Counted from the first letter of the stretch, positions 1 to 8,998 are shown. The stretch: DNA of 35,558 nucleotides from CAYLZW01 sp964388085 (GCA_964388085.1 CAYLZW010000024.1:1-35558); one strand, 5' to 3'. Notes: generated by a model from the sequence alone, not told the origin. Translations and numbers: made by a program.

Positions 1-404
1 GCGAGAAAATGGCTCGGGTAGCGCCTTGCTTAGACGAACCCTACCCGAGAGCCCGACATTTTGCACGAGTTGAGGCCACCGCGGAACATCATTCTTCTCA
101 GGCACTTGCGCTGAGAGCCGCCGGAGACGCCCGTAGGTGCGCGACCGTAGGTGCTGTGCGGCCCGTGGTGGCCGGGTTAGCCGATCGAGGCAGCCAGGGG
201 CCGGCTTCCGGGTGGCTGGGGCACACGGGCGAACGTGTGCGGCCGTCGCCGCCCCGATCCCGGGCAGCGAAAAGGCTCGACGCTGTTGAGCCTATCTCCG
301 CGACTTGGTCAGTGACCAAGCGCGGTGGACCCACGACGGACTTGGTCACTTGGTCAGTCCCCGATCTTGGACTACCCGCCGACAGCGGGCATGGTGGACG
401 AGCC
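1..404. other. Non-coding stretch with inverted and direct repeats
   Basis: I see no convincing gene here; the reading frames that cross it are low-quality Arg/Pro/Ser-rich translations. It holds a near-terminal inverted repeat (CTCGGGTAG at 13-21 and CTACCCGAG at 41-49, 19-base loop), a 10-base direct repeat CCGTAGGTGC near 130-160, and a cluster of CTTGGTCA half-sites at 304-356 described separately. The stretch leads into the broken metallophosphoesterase at 405. Confidence 0.5.
304..356. promoter_or_regulatory. Operator-like cluster of CTTGGTCA half-sites
   Basis: CTTGGTCA (304-311) and its reverse complement TGACCAAG (313-320) form a perfect 8-1-8 palindrome. About 20 bases on, CTTGGTCA occurs twice in direct tandem (341-348 and 349-356). 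One palindromic site plus two direct half-sites within 53 bases looks like binding sites for a dimeric regulator. They lie about 50-100 bases upstream of the ATG at 405. The regulator is not identifiable from the window. The repeats are seen; the regulatory role is inferred. Confidence 0.45.
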
Positions 405-644
405 ATGATGATCTGCGCCGCCGGCGACATCCACGGAGCCCTCGACCGGCTCTACGAGGACGTCCTCGCCTTCGAGGTGTCGCTCGGCGTGCGCTTCGAG
501 TGGGTGCTGCACGTCGGCGATGTCGGGGGGTGGCCAACCCCTCAGCGCATCGACGAGCGCAGCCGGACCATCACCGCAACCTCGCCGTTCAGGCACGGAA
601 CTCGGTACCGCAGCTCGGATCCGCCCAAGCTCTCGAGATGCTAG
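405..644 (+). pseudogene. Truncated calcineurin-like metallophosphoesterase (5' fragment)
   Basis: The 79-residue frame starts MMICAAGDIHGALDRLYED and continues to WVLHVGDVGGWPTPQRID. The GDIHG and GD motifs are the first two metal-binding motifs of calcineurin-like phosphoesterases, and the spacing fits. After the PQRIDERSRTI stretch, similarity to the family is lost and a stop follows. The GNHE and GHTH motifs and the rest of a roughly 200-residue or longer enzyme are absent in all frames nearby. I read it as a 5' gene fragment left by deletion or recombination, with the lipoprotein gene starting just after it. Either ATG (405 or 408) could be the start. It cannot be catalytically active as it stands. 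Confidence 0.65.
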
Positions 645-658
645 GATGCCCCAGCGCC

Positions 659-1051
659 ATGCGCGTCCTCGCTTCCCGCCGTCTCGTTCCCGCCGCGTTT
701 CTCGTGCTCCTGGTAGCACTTCCGGCCTGTGGCGCTACCCGGTCGACCCGCCACCCTACAGCGGGGCCCGGGGAAACGTCGTCACACCGCTCGTCCCATG
801 AAGGGTCCGGTGCCGCTGCGGCCAATTCCGGGTCACCGCCCGCATCGAGACCCGGCCCAGGAGAGCCGTGCTCCCCGGGTCAGGACCTCGCCAACGGAAG
901 CACCGGTAATTGCCAGGATGGGCTGCTCTGCTGCGCCGGCTTCCACGGCGTTTGTGGCGGGGAGGAGCCCCTGCCCGACGAGGAGCGCGAGCCGTGCACC
1001 ACCACGTTCCGCTGCGCTGCGGTCCAGAGATGCTGGGGTTCGCCGCCATGA
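659..1051 (+). CDS. Small Cys-rich lipoprotein
   Basis: The 130-residue frame begins MRVLASRRLVPAAFLVLLVALPAC: basic N-region, hydrophobic core and lipobox LPAC, with the lipidated Cys at residue 24. This is a textbook signal peptidase II signal, so export and anchoring in the cell envelope are predicted. A Ser/Gly/Pro-rich linker follows, then a compact Cys-rich segment (residues about 66-125) with cysteines in a CQDGLLCC pattern and several others, probably disulfide-bonded. Cys-rich lipoproteins of this style are frequent in myxobacterial genomes; I cannot name a function. The start is chosen because it gives the complete signal peptide. It is the only envelope gene in a window otherwise filled with DNA-acting proteins, so it probably belongs to the host backbone flanking the island. 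Confidence 0.65.
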   Translation: MRVLASRRLVPAAFLVLLVALPACGATRSTRHPTAGPGETSSHRSSHEGSGAAAANSGSPPASRPGPGEPCSPGQDLANGSTGNCQDGLLCCAGFHGVCGGEEPLPDEEREPCTTTFRCAAVQRCWGSPP

Positions 1052-1116
1052 CGTACGAAGATGCGTATTCCGTTCCACTCGAGCGCTGACCGAGGTTGGG
1101 TCGAACCAAACGTCGA

Positions 1117-1752
1117 TCACTCATCCGGATCTCGGTGGCAGACCGCGTCCTCGTCCACCCAGTCCTCCTCCTCCCAGCTCATGCCCTTGCGGCCGGGCAC
1201 CTTGCGGGTCGGCCCAGCCTTGTAGAGTCGGCATGAGAGCGGACCGTAGCAGAAGGTCTCGGTGCGGTAGCGCTTCTGGCTCGGGTTCCAGTGGTCGACG
1301 ATCATCTCCACCGCCATGAGCGCGCCCCAGACGCAGCTCCTGCACGAGGTGTCGTACGTGCGCGCCGCGAGCCGCCGGTGGCCGCGCTCGCGGTAGACCG
1401 GCAGCGTTGGCGCGAGACCGTGCCACGGCGGCGGCGCGCTCGGCTCTCCGGCGGCGCGAGCCACCACGCGCAGCTTGCTCGCCTTGTAGAGCTCCGCGGT
1501 CTCGAGCCGGGGATCGGCGACGGGCTCGCCCTCGCCGCTCACCGTGTCGCCGACCTGGAAGCCGTGCTTGGCCTGCGCGGCCTCGCCGATTGCGACCGAG
1601 ACATCGCGTGCCTCGTCGCCAACCATCCCGCGGACGCGCAGAACGTAGCCCTGGTAGGTGTGGTTCCGCTGGTCGAACGATCGCGTGAGCCGGATGCGCG
1701 GCTGCACCGAGGTGACGACGCCGCTCCATACGATCTTGGCGGAGGTGGTCAT
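1117..1752 (-). CDS. Unrecognised Cys-cluster protein, last gene of the type I-G cas operon
   Basis: The 211-residue protein starts MTTSAKIVWSGVVTSVQPRI. Its ATG overlaps the stop of the csb3-type gene as ATGA, so the two are translationally coupled. Residues about 1-100 are rich in alternating hydrophobic strands with a GDTVSGEGE turn, resembling a small beta-barrel (OB-like) domain; this is a visual impression, not a match. The C-terminal half carries a CRSC pair, then CYGPLSC, then a basic GPTRKVPGRKG stretch and an acidic Trp-rich tail (SWEEEDWVDED). Four clustered cysteines suggest a zinc or Fe-S site. It is not Cas4 (no RecB-type motifs) and not any core type I-G subunit I know. Position and coupling suggest a CRISPR accessory role, but passenger status cannot be excluded. 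Confidence 0.6.
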   Translation of the reverse strand: MTTSAKIVWSGVVTSVQPRIRLTRSFDQRNHTYQGYVLRVRGMVGDEARDVSVAIGEAAQAKHGFQVGDTVSGEGEPVADPRLETAELYKASKLRVVARAAGEPSAPPPWHGLAPTLPVYRERGHRRLAARTYDTSCRSCVWGALMAVEMIVDHWNPSQKRYRTETFCYGPLSCRLYKAGPTRKVPGRKGMSWEEEDWVDEDAVCHRDPDE

Positions 1753-2756
1753 GACCCTGCTGCGCCGGCCTTCCACGGATCGCGCGGCAAACGGCGGCCT
1801 GGACGAGACCAAGGACGCTCCTCGGCGTGGCTGAACACCTGGTAGTTGCCCTGAGTCCCCCCGGTATGGGAGCGCCGACATCGATAGACGATTTCGACGC
1901 CGCGTTGCCTCAGATCGGCGCTGAATGGCTGCGCGAGGAGCGAACGCAATGTGTCGAGCGAGATCGCCTCGCTCCACACCGGCCACGAGAACCAGTCCTC
2001 ATCGTCATCGCGGTGGAAACCGGTCGTCCTGAGTCTGCTCCCGACCGCGAAGCAAGGGAAGAGAGGAAGCGCTTGGGTCGCAAGGAAGACTGCGGCACAG
2101 ACGGAGCGCCGCTTTGTGTCCGGCCCCGGCGCCATGTTCCGAAGCGCGTGGAGGCGCTGAACGTTAGGATCCCAGCCCAAGGAGTGTTCATCATCCTCGT
2201 AGGTCCACGGACCAAACAACGCTTTCTCGATTCCCTTCCAAACGGATGACGGTATCTTGTCGGAGCTGGACCGCTTCGCCAGTTTCCCCGCGGTCTTCAG
2301 GACCCCACTCAGGAGATCTTGCTGACCGGAGGTCATCGCAAGGTGCGTCGTCGCGACAACGAGCTTGCCCTTGTGCTTGCCGGTCGTCTTCCGCCGCCGC
2401 ACTATGTCGGAAGCTGATGAGGAGAGCAGATCGAAGGCTGGGCGAAGGCCTGGATCTTCTCGCGCTCTCCTAACGTTCGATCGGAATTCGACCACCGGCG
2501 CTTCCGCCTCGATCGTTCCAAGATTCTTCAGCGCGTTGACGACGGTGCCGGCACTCTCGGCCACCAGCTTGATCAGAGAGTCGCGCGCGGCTCCTTGAAT
2601 TGTCGCCATGCGCTCGCCGAAGCCGGTCTTCGCGACACTCCAGCCGAGCCGTACCTCATTCTGACTAGCGTTGTGTGCCACACGAAGCACTCCGCACGCC
2701 GCGAGAAAGCCGAGGGGGTGGTGCGCCCTGAGGCCTGGCAGATTGAGCGTACTCAC
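1749..2756 (-). CDS. csb3: Type I-G CRISPR-associated protein, Csb3/Csx17-like
   Basis: The 335-residue protein starts at a GTG that overlaps the cas3 stop (GTGA). The N-terminus, LNLPGLRAHHPLGFLAACG, is the kind of 'pleasant' small-residue opening seen in Csx17/Csb3 proteins, the Cas8-like subunits of type I-G Cascade. Further in come WTYEDDEHSLGWDP (about residue 215), an ALPLFPCFAVG segment and a WPVWSEAISLDTLRSLL segment near the C-terminus, all in line with that family. Csx17 is typically around twice this length, so this is better called the short Csb3-type version. In type I-G effectors this subunit is thought to help recognise the target or stabilise the complex. Identification rests on weak motifs plus position between cas3 and the end of the operon. 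Confidence 0.65.
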   Translation of the reverse strand: MSTLNLPGLRAHHPLGFLAACGVLRVAHNASQNEVRLGWSVAKTGFGERMATIQGAARDSLIKLVAESAGTVVNALKNLGTIEAEAPVVEFRSNVRRAREDPGLRPAFDLLSSSASDIVRRRKTTGKHKGKLVVATTHLAMTSGQQDLLSGVLKTAGKLAKRSSSDKIPSSVWKGIEKALFGPWTYEDDEHSLGWDPNVQRLHALRNMAPGPDTKRRSVCAAVFLATQALPLFPCFAVGSRLRTTGFHRDDDEDWFSWPVWSEAISLDTLRSLLAQPFSADLRQRGVEIVYRCRRSHTGGTQGNYQVFSHAEERPWSRPGRRLPRDPWKAGAAGS

Positions 2757-5700
2757 GGCACCTCCCCCCGCGCTTCGTTCGCTCGCTTCTGTTCGCGCGC
2801 GGATACCGTCCGATCGGCGGTAATGAGGATAGCTTCCAGATAGGCGAGGCCCCACCAGCCGAATCGGCGGATCAAGGACCAGAAGAGATCCGCCCAGCCA
2901 GCATCGAGGCGATGGAATCGGTGGTCGCTCGAGACCACCAGATCTCGGCCCTCAAGCGTCAGTTTCACATCGACCGGGCGCTCGTCCGTCACGATGGGAG
3001 CAAACGGTCGGCCGAAGCCGTGATGAGTCCCAATGAGGAACCGCGCGAGTTCGACGTTGACGCCGTCGGCGATGGACCTTCCCGCCTGCTCGAACAGCCG
3101 TACCGAGACGAACTCGTGGCGTGCACCCCGTGGGTAGCCGAACTCGGCCGACGGCTTCCATTGGGTCGCGTCGGCGCCCGACTTTGCGATCGGAATCTCC
3201 TCGGCAAGCGCCTGCAGCTCGGAGCCGCGCAGCCATGCCTGGAATCTCCAATCACGCTTGCCCTGGTCGTGCCACAGGCCCGCCAGTTCGATGGTCTTGA
3301 TAAGCGCCCAGTCGAGGCCGCTCGCGTTCGCGAAGTCCCGGGCGACACCGCCCACGCTCTTCAGGTGCTCGTCCAGTGGAACCTGCCGGCCGGTGAAGGA
3401 TGCCTCGTCGCCCTCGGGCTCGTCTTCCTCTTGCTCGACCTCGGGCAAGGTCTGCGGCATGTCGATGATCACCGAGGCCTCCGCCACGACTCCGTCGTCT
3501 ACCGGATATCGTGTCAAGCGGCATCGCTGTCCATGTAATGCCTTGATAGCGGCCTTCACGTGCGGGTCGTTCACCAGCGGCACGATCGCCTCGAGCAGGC
3601 GGCGCGTCGCGGCCCAAGCGTCGTGTTCCTCGGAGATCGCCGCGCCAACCACGGCCCGCAGGAGCGCACGCAGATGGTCGCGGGTGGCGTCATCGGCGTC
3701 CGGCAGCAAGGAGGGGTGCAGGCGGAGCCGCAGCTTGGGCCGACGGAAGGCGTCGTGGGGATAGGAGGCGATGAGCTGGGCGAGGCATCTTTCCGCAATG
3801 TCCTCCACCGCATCCCGGCGATCTGGTTGCCATCCGAAGCGGTCGCTGCCTCCGTAGCGCGCTGGAACCACGCAGGTATCCCCCGGGCGTAGGTCGTCTG
3901 GTCCCACCACCCGAGCGTCATCCCTGCCTCGCCACCGCAGCACTCGCCGTTCGTCGCGCCCTGCCGCGGCGAAGGCGTCATCTGGCTCGGCCCGCGTGCC
4001 CTCGACATCCGAGACGTCCGCTTCTGCCGCCTGCCGCAGCCAGGCCCGCACTTCGTAGATCGGGATAGGCACAGCCTCGCGGGTAAGCGGCGGCATCGCC
4101 GAGACAATCGCCCGCCACGACGCGGAACGATCCGGGTCAAGGTCGGCGCGCCACACGACCAGAACATCCGCCGGCGTGTCTGCGCGTCCGTGGAGGAACG
4201 GCGCGACGTCGGGATCAGGATCCGGACGCGGGTTGGTCTGCGCCCACGCATCGAGGTGCGCGGGAAATAGCACCGGAGTCTCTGCGGTCGGGGCGAGCAT
4301 CGGTCGCAAGACATCCGGATCCGCGGGGAGCTTCTGATCAAGAGCGTTGATCCCAAAGTCGACCGCTTGCTGCCTTGCGGCGCCCCTGCCAGTCGTCGAC
4401 GCGACCTCGTTCGAGGAGAGCCACTTCCAAGTCGCAGCGATCGCCGAGCCGTAGATCGGGTCGTCATCAGTGCTCCTCGCGTGGTCGCTGCGAATGACGA
4501 CGCTTGCAGGCGACGGCGCGCCTCTCTCGCGTCGCTTCCCCAGCCGGTCGAGGCGGCCGAACCGTTGGCGAAGCGCGTCGAGCGGCGCCGCCTCCGTGAC
4601 CAGCGCGTCAAAGTCCAGATTGGCTCCGACCTCGACAGTCTGCGTCGCAACGACGAAGAGCGTCTCGTCAGGCTCCTGCTCGCGACCGGCTCGGATTCTC
4701 GGCAGCCACTCGTCGAGAAGCCGGTCCCGGTCGAAAGGTCGAATGCGCCCCGTGAGCAGCAAAGCCTTCGAGCCCTTCGCCTGGTCGAGCTTCTCGATCT
4801 GCTCGAATACGCGCCGCGCCGTGGCGACACGGTTCACGACAACGCCGATCACACGCGGCGCGTTGGGCAGGGCCGTCTCCACGTCGAGCCCAGCGAGGCG
4901 CCGCGCCTGTGTGACGATCTCATCGGCGAGTGCGAGGCGATTCTGCCGCTCCTGTTCGCGCGCCTTGCGAGGCTGCTCATCACGTAGCTTCTTCGTGATT
5001 AGCTCGACCTTGACGGCGACCAAGACCGCCCGCTTCGATGCCTCGAGCCGGGGCTTCAGGCGCGCGTCGCGACGGTCCTCTTGCGAGAGATCGAACGGAC
5101 GTGTGCTCGTTCCCGCCGTTGCGGACATCCGCACGACCGTGAGCAGGCGTTCCTCGGGCAGTGGTGAGGTCTCGGCGAGCTTCTGAAAGTGATGGACGGA
5201 GTCGATCGTGTCCGCGAAGATGGCGGACAGGTGCGCCTCGTCGAGGATGACGCGCGTGTCGAAGGCGAGAAGGCCGGCGTGGACGGGCAAGTTCCGCTGG
5301 CTGACTCCGTAGCCGCGGAAGAGGAGACGCGACCCGACTTGGTCGACGGTCGAGACCAGTATCGCAGGGGTGAGGGGGTCCGCGGCCCACCCGTCGTCAC
5401 GATAGACACTCCCGCGCAGCCGGACGAGCCTCAGCGGCTGAGCGCAGCCGGGCGCCAACCCAGCAAGCTGCTGGGCAACGGCCTTCACGACCGGTGCGAC
5501 CTCGGAACCCGCAGCGCCTCTCAGGACCGCGCGGACTATACGCCGGGCGTGATCCGTCACCTCGTCGACAACGAGCCGCCGGTCGACGACGAAGCAGATT
5601 CTTCGCGGCGCCGTTCGGTCTTGAGCGTTCCGGGACGCCTGAAGAGCCAGCTCGAACACCGCCAGGTCGAGAACGCTCGTCTTGCCGCAACCGGTCGGGA

Positions 5701-5845
5701 CGCGGATGACGTTGGGCCAGCGGTGCTCGGCGAGCACCTCGTTGGCCAGACGCGTCTGCCAATCGAAGAGCTCCCTCGGCTCCTTCTCCGTGCTGTGCAC
5801 GGCCCTGAAGAACTCGGCGAAGTCGTCGGGCTTGAGGTTCGCCAT
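2753..5845 (-). CDS. cas3: Cas3 helicase-nuclease, type I-G (C-terminal HD)
   Basis: The 1030-residue protein is the effector that unwinds and degrades target DNA after Cascade binding. An SF2 helicase comes first: Walker A PTGCGKT at residues 50-56, DEAH at 202-205, a SATAG motif III near 260, and the QTVEVGANLDFDALVTE and QRFGRLDRLGK motifs V-VI. The HD nuclease domain is at the C-terminus: LWHDQGK with the His-Asp pair at 859-860, then RHEFVSV and THHGFG. Helicase-then-HD order is the known hallmark of type I-G (I-U) Cas3; most other type I Cas3 proteins carry HD at the N-terminus. All key residues look intact. The start ATG follows the csb2 stop by 3 bases, and the stop overlaps the next GTG, so it is in the middle of a coupled operon. 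Confidence 0.93.
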   Translation of the reverse strand: MANLKPDDFAEFFRAVHSTEKEPRELFDWQTRLANEVLAEHRWPNVIRVPTGCGKTSVLDLAVFELALQASRNAQDRTAPRRICFVVDRRLVVDEVTDHARRIVRAVLRGAAGSEVAPVVKAVAQQLAGLAPGCAQPLRLVRLRGSVYRDDGWAADPLTPAILVSTVDQVGSRLLFRGYGVSQRNLPVHAGLLAFDTRVILDEAHLSAIFADTIDSVHHFQKLAETSPLPEERLLTVVRMSATAGTSTRPFDLSQEDRRDARLKPRLEASKRAVLVAVKVELITKKLRDEQPRKAREQERQNRLALADEIVTQARRLAGLDVETALPNAPRVIGVVVNRVATARRVFEQIEKLDQAKGSKALLLTGRIRPFDRDRLLDEWLPRIRAGREQEPDETLFVVATQTVEVGANLDFDALVTEAAPLDALRQRFGRLDRLGKRRERGAPSPASVVIRSDHARSTDDDPIYGSAIAATWKWLSSNEVASTTGRGAARQQAVDFGINALDQKLPADPDVLRPMLAPTAETPVLFPAHLDAWAQTNPRPDPDPDVAPFLHGRADTPADVLVVWRADLDPDRSASWRAIVSAMPPLTREAVPIPIYEVRAWLRQAAEADVSDVEGTRAEPDDAFAAAGRDERRVLRWRGRDDARVVGPDDLRPGDTCVVPARYGGSDRFGWQPDRRDAVEDIAERCLAQLIASYPHDAFRRPKLRLRLHPSLLPDADDATRDHLRALLRAVVGAAISEEHDAWAATRRLLEAIVPLVNDPHVKAAIKALHGQRCRLTRYPVDDGVVAEASVIIDMPQTLPEVEQEEDEPEGDEASFTGRQVPLDEHLKSVGGVARDFANASGLDWALIKTIELAGLWHDQGKRDWRFQAWLRGSELQALAEEIPIAKSGADATQWKPSAEFGYPRGARHEFVSVRLFEQAGRSIADGVNVELARFLIGTHHGFGRPFAPIVTDERPVDVKLTLEGRDLVVSSDHRFHRLDAGWADLFWSLIRRFGWWGLAYLEAILITADRTVSAREQKRANEARGEVP

Positions 5846-5848
5846 CGC

Positions 5849-7426
5849 CTACGCCTCCAACGGCCGCATCAAGCCGAGACCGAAGTAGCGGAGGGGGCCA
5901 AGCGCAAGCGGCCCGGCGACCGGCGCATCGAACCGGACCGTCACGTGCCGGATCGGCCGGCGGGGCTCCTTGACTTCATCCCGACCGCGGTTCGTCTTGA
6001 ACGACCAACTCGGTGGGACGCCTTTAAGCGGCGAATGCCGGCCGACAGCGAGCTCGACGACTCGCGAGGGATCGATCCCGACGAGCTGTAGCGAATCGAG
6101 CACGACCTTGGCCTCACCCCCGTTGCGCGCCTTGGGGAAGCGGCCGAAGACCATGGGCGTCACCGTGGTCCAAGTGCGAGACGACGTTGACCATGTGCGT
6201 GGATCGAGCGTCGCGAGGGGTGGATCATCAGCCGACACCTCGCGTAGCCGCCAGTGGCCCACCCCCGGGATCCGCAGCCCTTGCTGCTCGATACCGCGCA
6301 GTCCCCGGGCCAGCACCGTCATCACTGACACGTCGCGCTCCATGTCTCGCGGCACGAGAACGCCTACACCCTTGATGCCGCCATCGGCGTGCCGCTGTAC
6401 AGGATGCACGAAGGGCAGCGCAGCGAATGCCACGTGAGGAGCATCGAGGCGACCGCCGTCCGGCGCGTGGCCGCTCAGCGTGCCCGGGATCTTCGCGTAG
6501 CATTCCCGAGCCTCGTGACACGGCGGAACCTGCTCCCTCCAACGCTCGCAGCCACACACGACATGGTGGACACTCTCGAGGAAAGCGCGACGCAGTGCCT
6601 GAGTGAGCTTAATCGTCGCGACGGAGGGCAGCGCTGGGTCGTCGTCTCGCGGCTGGAAGACCCAGAGGCGGTGGAAGACGGTACGCAAGCCTTCCGGCCG
6701 TAGCGGAGCAACATGGATCCGGCGGTATCGCGTCGGCGGACTCGGCTCCGGCTTGCCACCATCACGGCGGAACTTGTCGATCAGGTAGTCGAGGCGACCC
6801 TTTGCCGGTACTCGAAGCTCCAGGCCGCCGAACGAATCTGGCACGTGGGTCGGGGACGGCGCGTCGTCTTCGACCGTGACGCGCACCAGGGAACGAGAGC
6901 GACCGAGGTACGTGACGCGGTCACAGATCGAGCGGAGAACTGCGAGCTGTTCGCCGGCGTCGGCGTCCTGCCAGACGAAGTAGACCGCAGGCTCCTCGGG
7001 AACCACGGCAGGGACAGGCAGCAACGCCTTCTTCCGATGGACTGGAAGCAGGGTCCGGAAGTCGAAGGACTTCTGTGGGGACCGGGATCCATCCTTCTTC
7101 GGCCTCTGCCAGACCTCGTCCTCGTGCGGGTTCGACGGCATGGGAACCGCAGGCGTCGTGCGCCGGTGGGCGCGCGGGGCGTGGAGCAGCGGGGCTTTGC
7201 ACTCGCCGTTCTCCCCCCAGCACTGCTCGGCCAGCCATCGGAGCGCTTGTACGGCACCACTGGGTAGATCCGTCCCGCCCGAACCATCGGGCTCCGCGGC
7301 AGCGGCGACGAGGGCCGAATAGAGCCGATCCGGATGAGGCGGCCATTCCGGCGCCGAGCGCGTCGGGTCGTTGTGCCGCGTGGCCATGCAAACGCCGGTC
7401 AGGAACTCAACTCGCAGCACCAGCAT
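5849..7426 (-). CDS. csb2: Csb2, Cas5-Cas6 fusion of type I-G
   Basis: The 525-residue protein starts MLVLRVEFLTGVCMATR, followed by EWPPHPDRLYSALVAA at residues 27-42, the N-terminal signature of Csb2 (GSU0054-type). Csb2 combines a Cas5-like backbone subunit with a Cas6-like crRNA-processing domain. The C-terminus has a glycine-rich GPLALGPLRYFGLGLM segment, as expected for the RAMP-type G-loop of Cas6. The ATG at 7426 is chosen because the signature begins there; the frame is open further upstream but that part is the csb1 3' end in another frame. The gene overlaps csb1 by 20 bases, implying translational coupling. With no Cas6 elsewhere in the window, this is the likely pre-crRNA endonuclease. 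The catalytic His cannot be assigned by eye. Confidence 0.88.
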   Translation of the reverse strand: MLVLRVEFLTGVCMATRHNDPTRSAPEWPPHPDRLYSALVAAAAEPDGSGGTDLPSGAVQALRWLAEQCWGENGECKAPLLHAPRAHRRTTPAVPMPSNPHEDEVWQRPKKDGSRSPQKSFDFRTLLPVHRKKALLPVPAVVPEEPAVYFVWQDADAGEQLAVLRSICDRVTYLGRSRSLVRVTVEDDAPSPTHVPDSFGGLELRVPAKGRLDYLIDKFRRDGGKPEPSPPTRYRRIHVAPLRPEGLRTVFHRLWVFQPRDDDPALPSVATIKLTQALRRAFLESVHHVVCGCERWREQVPPCHEARECYAKIPGTLSGHAPDGGRLDAPHVAFAALPFVHPVQRHADGGIKGVGVLVPRDMERDVSVMTVLARGLRGIEQQGLRIPGVGHWRLREVSADDPPLATLDPRTWSTSSRTWTTVTPMVFGRFPKARNGGEAKVVLDSLQLVGIDPSRVVELAVGRHSPLKGVPPSWSFKTNRGRDEVKEPRRPIRHVTVRFDAPVAGPLALGPLRYFGLGLMRPLEA

Positions 7427-8957
7427 CCGCCGGCTCCTCTCCCGGCTCGGTCTCGAGCTCGGGGCCGCGTGCATCGCTCCGTCGGACGAGCTCCTTGAGC
7501 TTCTCGGTGGGCTCAAGCATCGTGACGGTCTTCGACCATCGCACACCGAGGCGCTCGGCCTCAGCGAGCGCAGGATCGAAAAGCTTGGTCCTCACGTCGG
7601 TCGAGCTTCCGAGCGAGTAAGAGCCACCCGAGGCTCCGACACGAAGAAGCACGATCGGTTCGCTGGGCACGAGCTCACAGCGGGAGCGGAGCCAGTAGCC
7701 CCGTTCCTGCTGGAGCGTGAGAGCGTAGAGGGCCAATGCTGCGAGCACCGTCCGGGCCGCTTCGTCTCGCTGCTCCTGCGTTGGCGGTGTCTGGTTCGGG
7801 GCAGTCGCGTCGCTCGTCTCCGCCGATGCCGCGCCGGCGCCGCCATCGGAGCCGGCAGAGGACATCGGAAACCGGAGCCGGCGGAGCTGTGTGCACGAGA
7901 GCGTCCAGGTGTGGAGCGCATGGTCCATAGTGATCCCGCCCGGCTTGACCGCCCCAGGGCGGATGCGGACCTCGTCGCTGCGGAAGGAGCCCTGGCTGTC
8001 GATGCGCCCGTCGCCGGAGCTGAGCTCGTAGCGGAGCTGGAGGGGAGTCGTCTCGAGAAGGTCGGGCAGCCTGTCCAGGTTCTGCTTCCGGATCTCCTGT
8101 CTGTCGAAGCGAGGCATGTCGGGCGTGACGTTGCCGTGGTTGATGTCGGACGGCTTGCCTTTCCCGAACTTCTTCGCCTCCCCCTTGTCGTTCTTCGCTG
8201 CCTCCGACTCCTCGAGCGTCCAGTCGTCCTCGCGGTCCTTCAGCCGATAGACGGTGGCTGACTGGGCGCGGATGCCCAGGGGATCTATCCGGGACGCGGT
8301 GCGGATCCCGGGCGTGATGTCGACGCCGACGATTTCGGACACGACAGCCCGAGGGATCTTTGCCGAGTCCAAGCCCTCACCCGCGGTCGAGTCCCACGTT
8401 CCGAAGATGAGCGCCGTGGGACAGTGCTCGTAGAGCGCTGCCGCGTCATGGAGCCGAGCCGCGACAATCCTCCGGCCGATGGTGGACTCGCGGAACCGCA
8501 CCTTCACGTCCTCGGTCTCGCCGTTAGTGATCCGCTCCTCGCCGATCTCGCTGTCGCGCAGGATCGCGTCGTGGACACGATGCGGAGCGGTGAGCGAGTT
8601 CACCCAGCCGTGGGAGTCGATGTGAAGGGCGAGCACCGGCAAGTCGCACGACGGTGAACCTGCGGCATTCGGATCGAGCTCACGCCATGCCGGAAGGAAT
8701 GCATCAAGCAGTGCCTCCTCCATCCGGTTAGCCTGGGACTGGACGCTGTCGATGACTGCGCACCGGACTACCTTGCCGGCGATCCTCCGATCCTCCACCG
8801 CGTAGACACCGCCCGCATAGGTGGGCGGGAAGACTTTGTCGCCGTCGCCGCCCACGCCGTGGAGCCTGACTTGAAGGCGAAGGGCTGCCGCCGATCGCAC
8901 AGCATCCTTGAGGTTCTCCAGGGTGAGGTTCTTGGGCTGCTCGAGTTCTTCAGCCAT
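7407..8957 (-). CDS. csb1: Csb1, Cas7 backbone subunit of type I-G
   Basis: The 516-residue protein carries VIDSVQSQANRMEEALL starting near residue 68, the diagnostic DSxxSQANRxE motif of Csb1 (GSU0053-type). Csb1 is the Cas7 of type I-G, forming the crRNA-binding filament of Cascade. The ATG at 8957 (MAEELEQPKN) gives a start compatible with the family; the frame runs upstream through the HTH gene in the wrong phase. Other visible pieces are GTWDSTAGEGLDSAKIPRAV near 185 and RGYWLRSRCELVPSEP in the C-terminal half. A low-complexity Ala/Gly/Thr insertion (GGAGAASAETSDATAPNQT) interrupts the C-terminal third and is probably a loop. It follows the HTH gene by 41 bases and overlaps csb2. Confidence 0.92.
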   Translation of the reverse strand: MAEELEQPKNLTLENLKDAVRSAAALRLQVRLHGVGGDGDKVFPPTYAGGVYAVEDRRIAGKVVRCAVIDSVQSQANRMEEALLDAFLPAWRELDPNAAGSPSCDLPVLALHIDSHGWVNSLTAPHRVHDAILRDSEIGEERITNGETEDVKVRFRESTIGRRIVAARLHDAAALYEHCPTALIFGTWDSTAGEGLDSAKIPRAVVSEIVGVDITPGIRTASRIDPLGIRAQSATVYRLKDREDDWTLEESEAAKNDKGEAKKFGKGKPSDINHGNVTPDMPRFDRQEIRKQNLDRLPDLLETTPLQLRYELSSGDGRIDSQGSFRSDEVRIRPGAVKPGGITMDHALHTWTLSCTQLRRLRFPMSSAGSDGGAGAASAETSDATAPNQTPPTQEQRDEAARTVLAALALYALTLQQERGYWLRSRCELVPSEPIVLLRVGASGGSYSLGSSTDVRTKLFDPALAEAERLGVRWSKTVTMLEPTEKLKELVRRSDARGPELETEPGEEPADAGAAS

Positions 8958-8998
8958 GGTTCTGTCTCCTCGTCGGGCCGGGCGACAACGCCCCCTTT

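Noticed and set aside
1..404. Possible CRISPR array near the end of the cas operon
   Set aside because: The repeats there are 8-10 bases, irregularly spaced and few; no 28-37 base repeat with regular spacers is visible here or elsewhere in the window.
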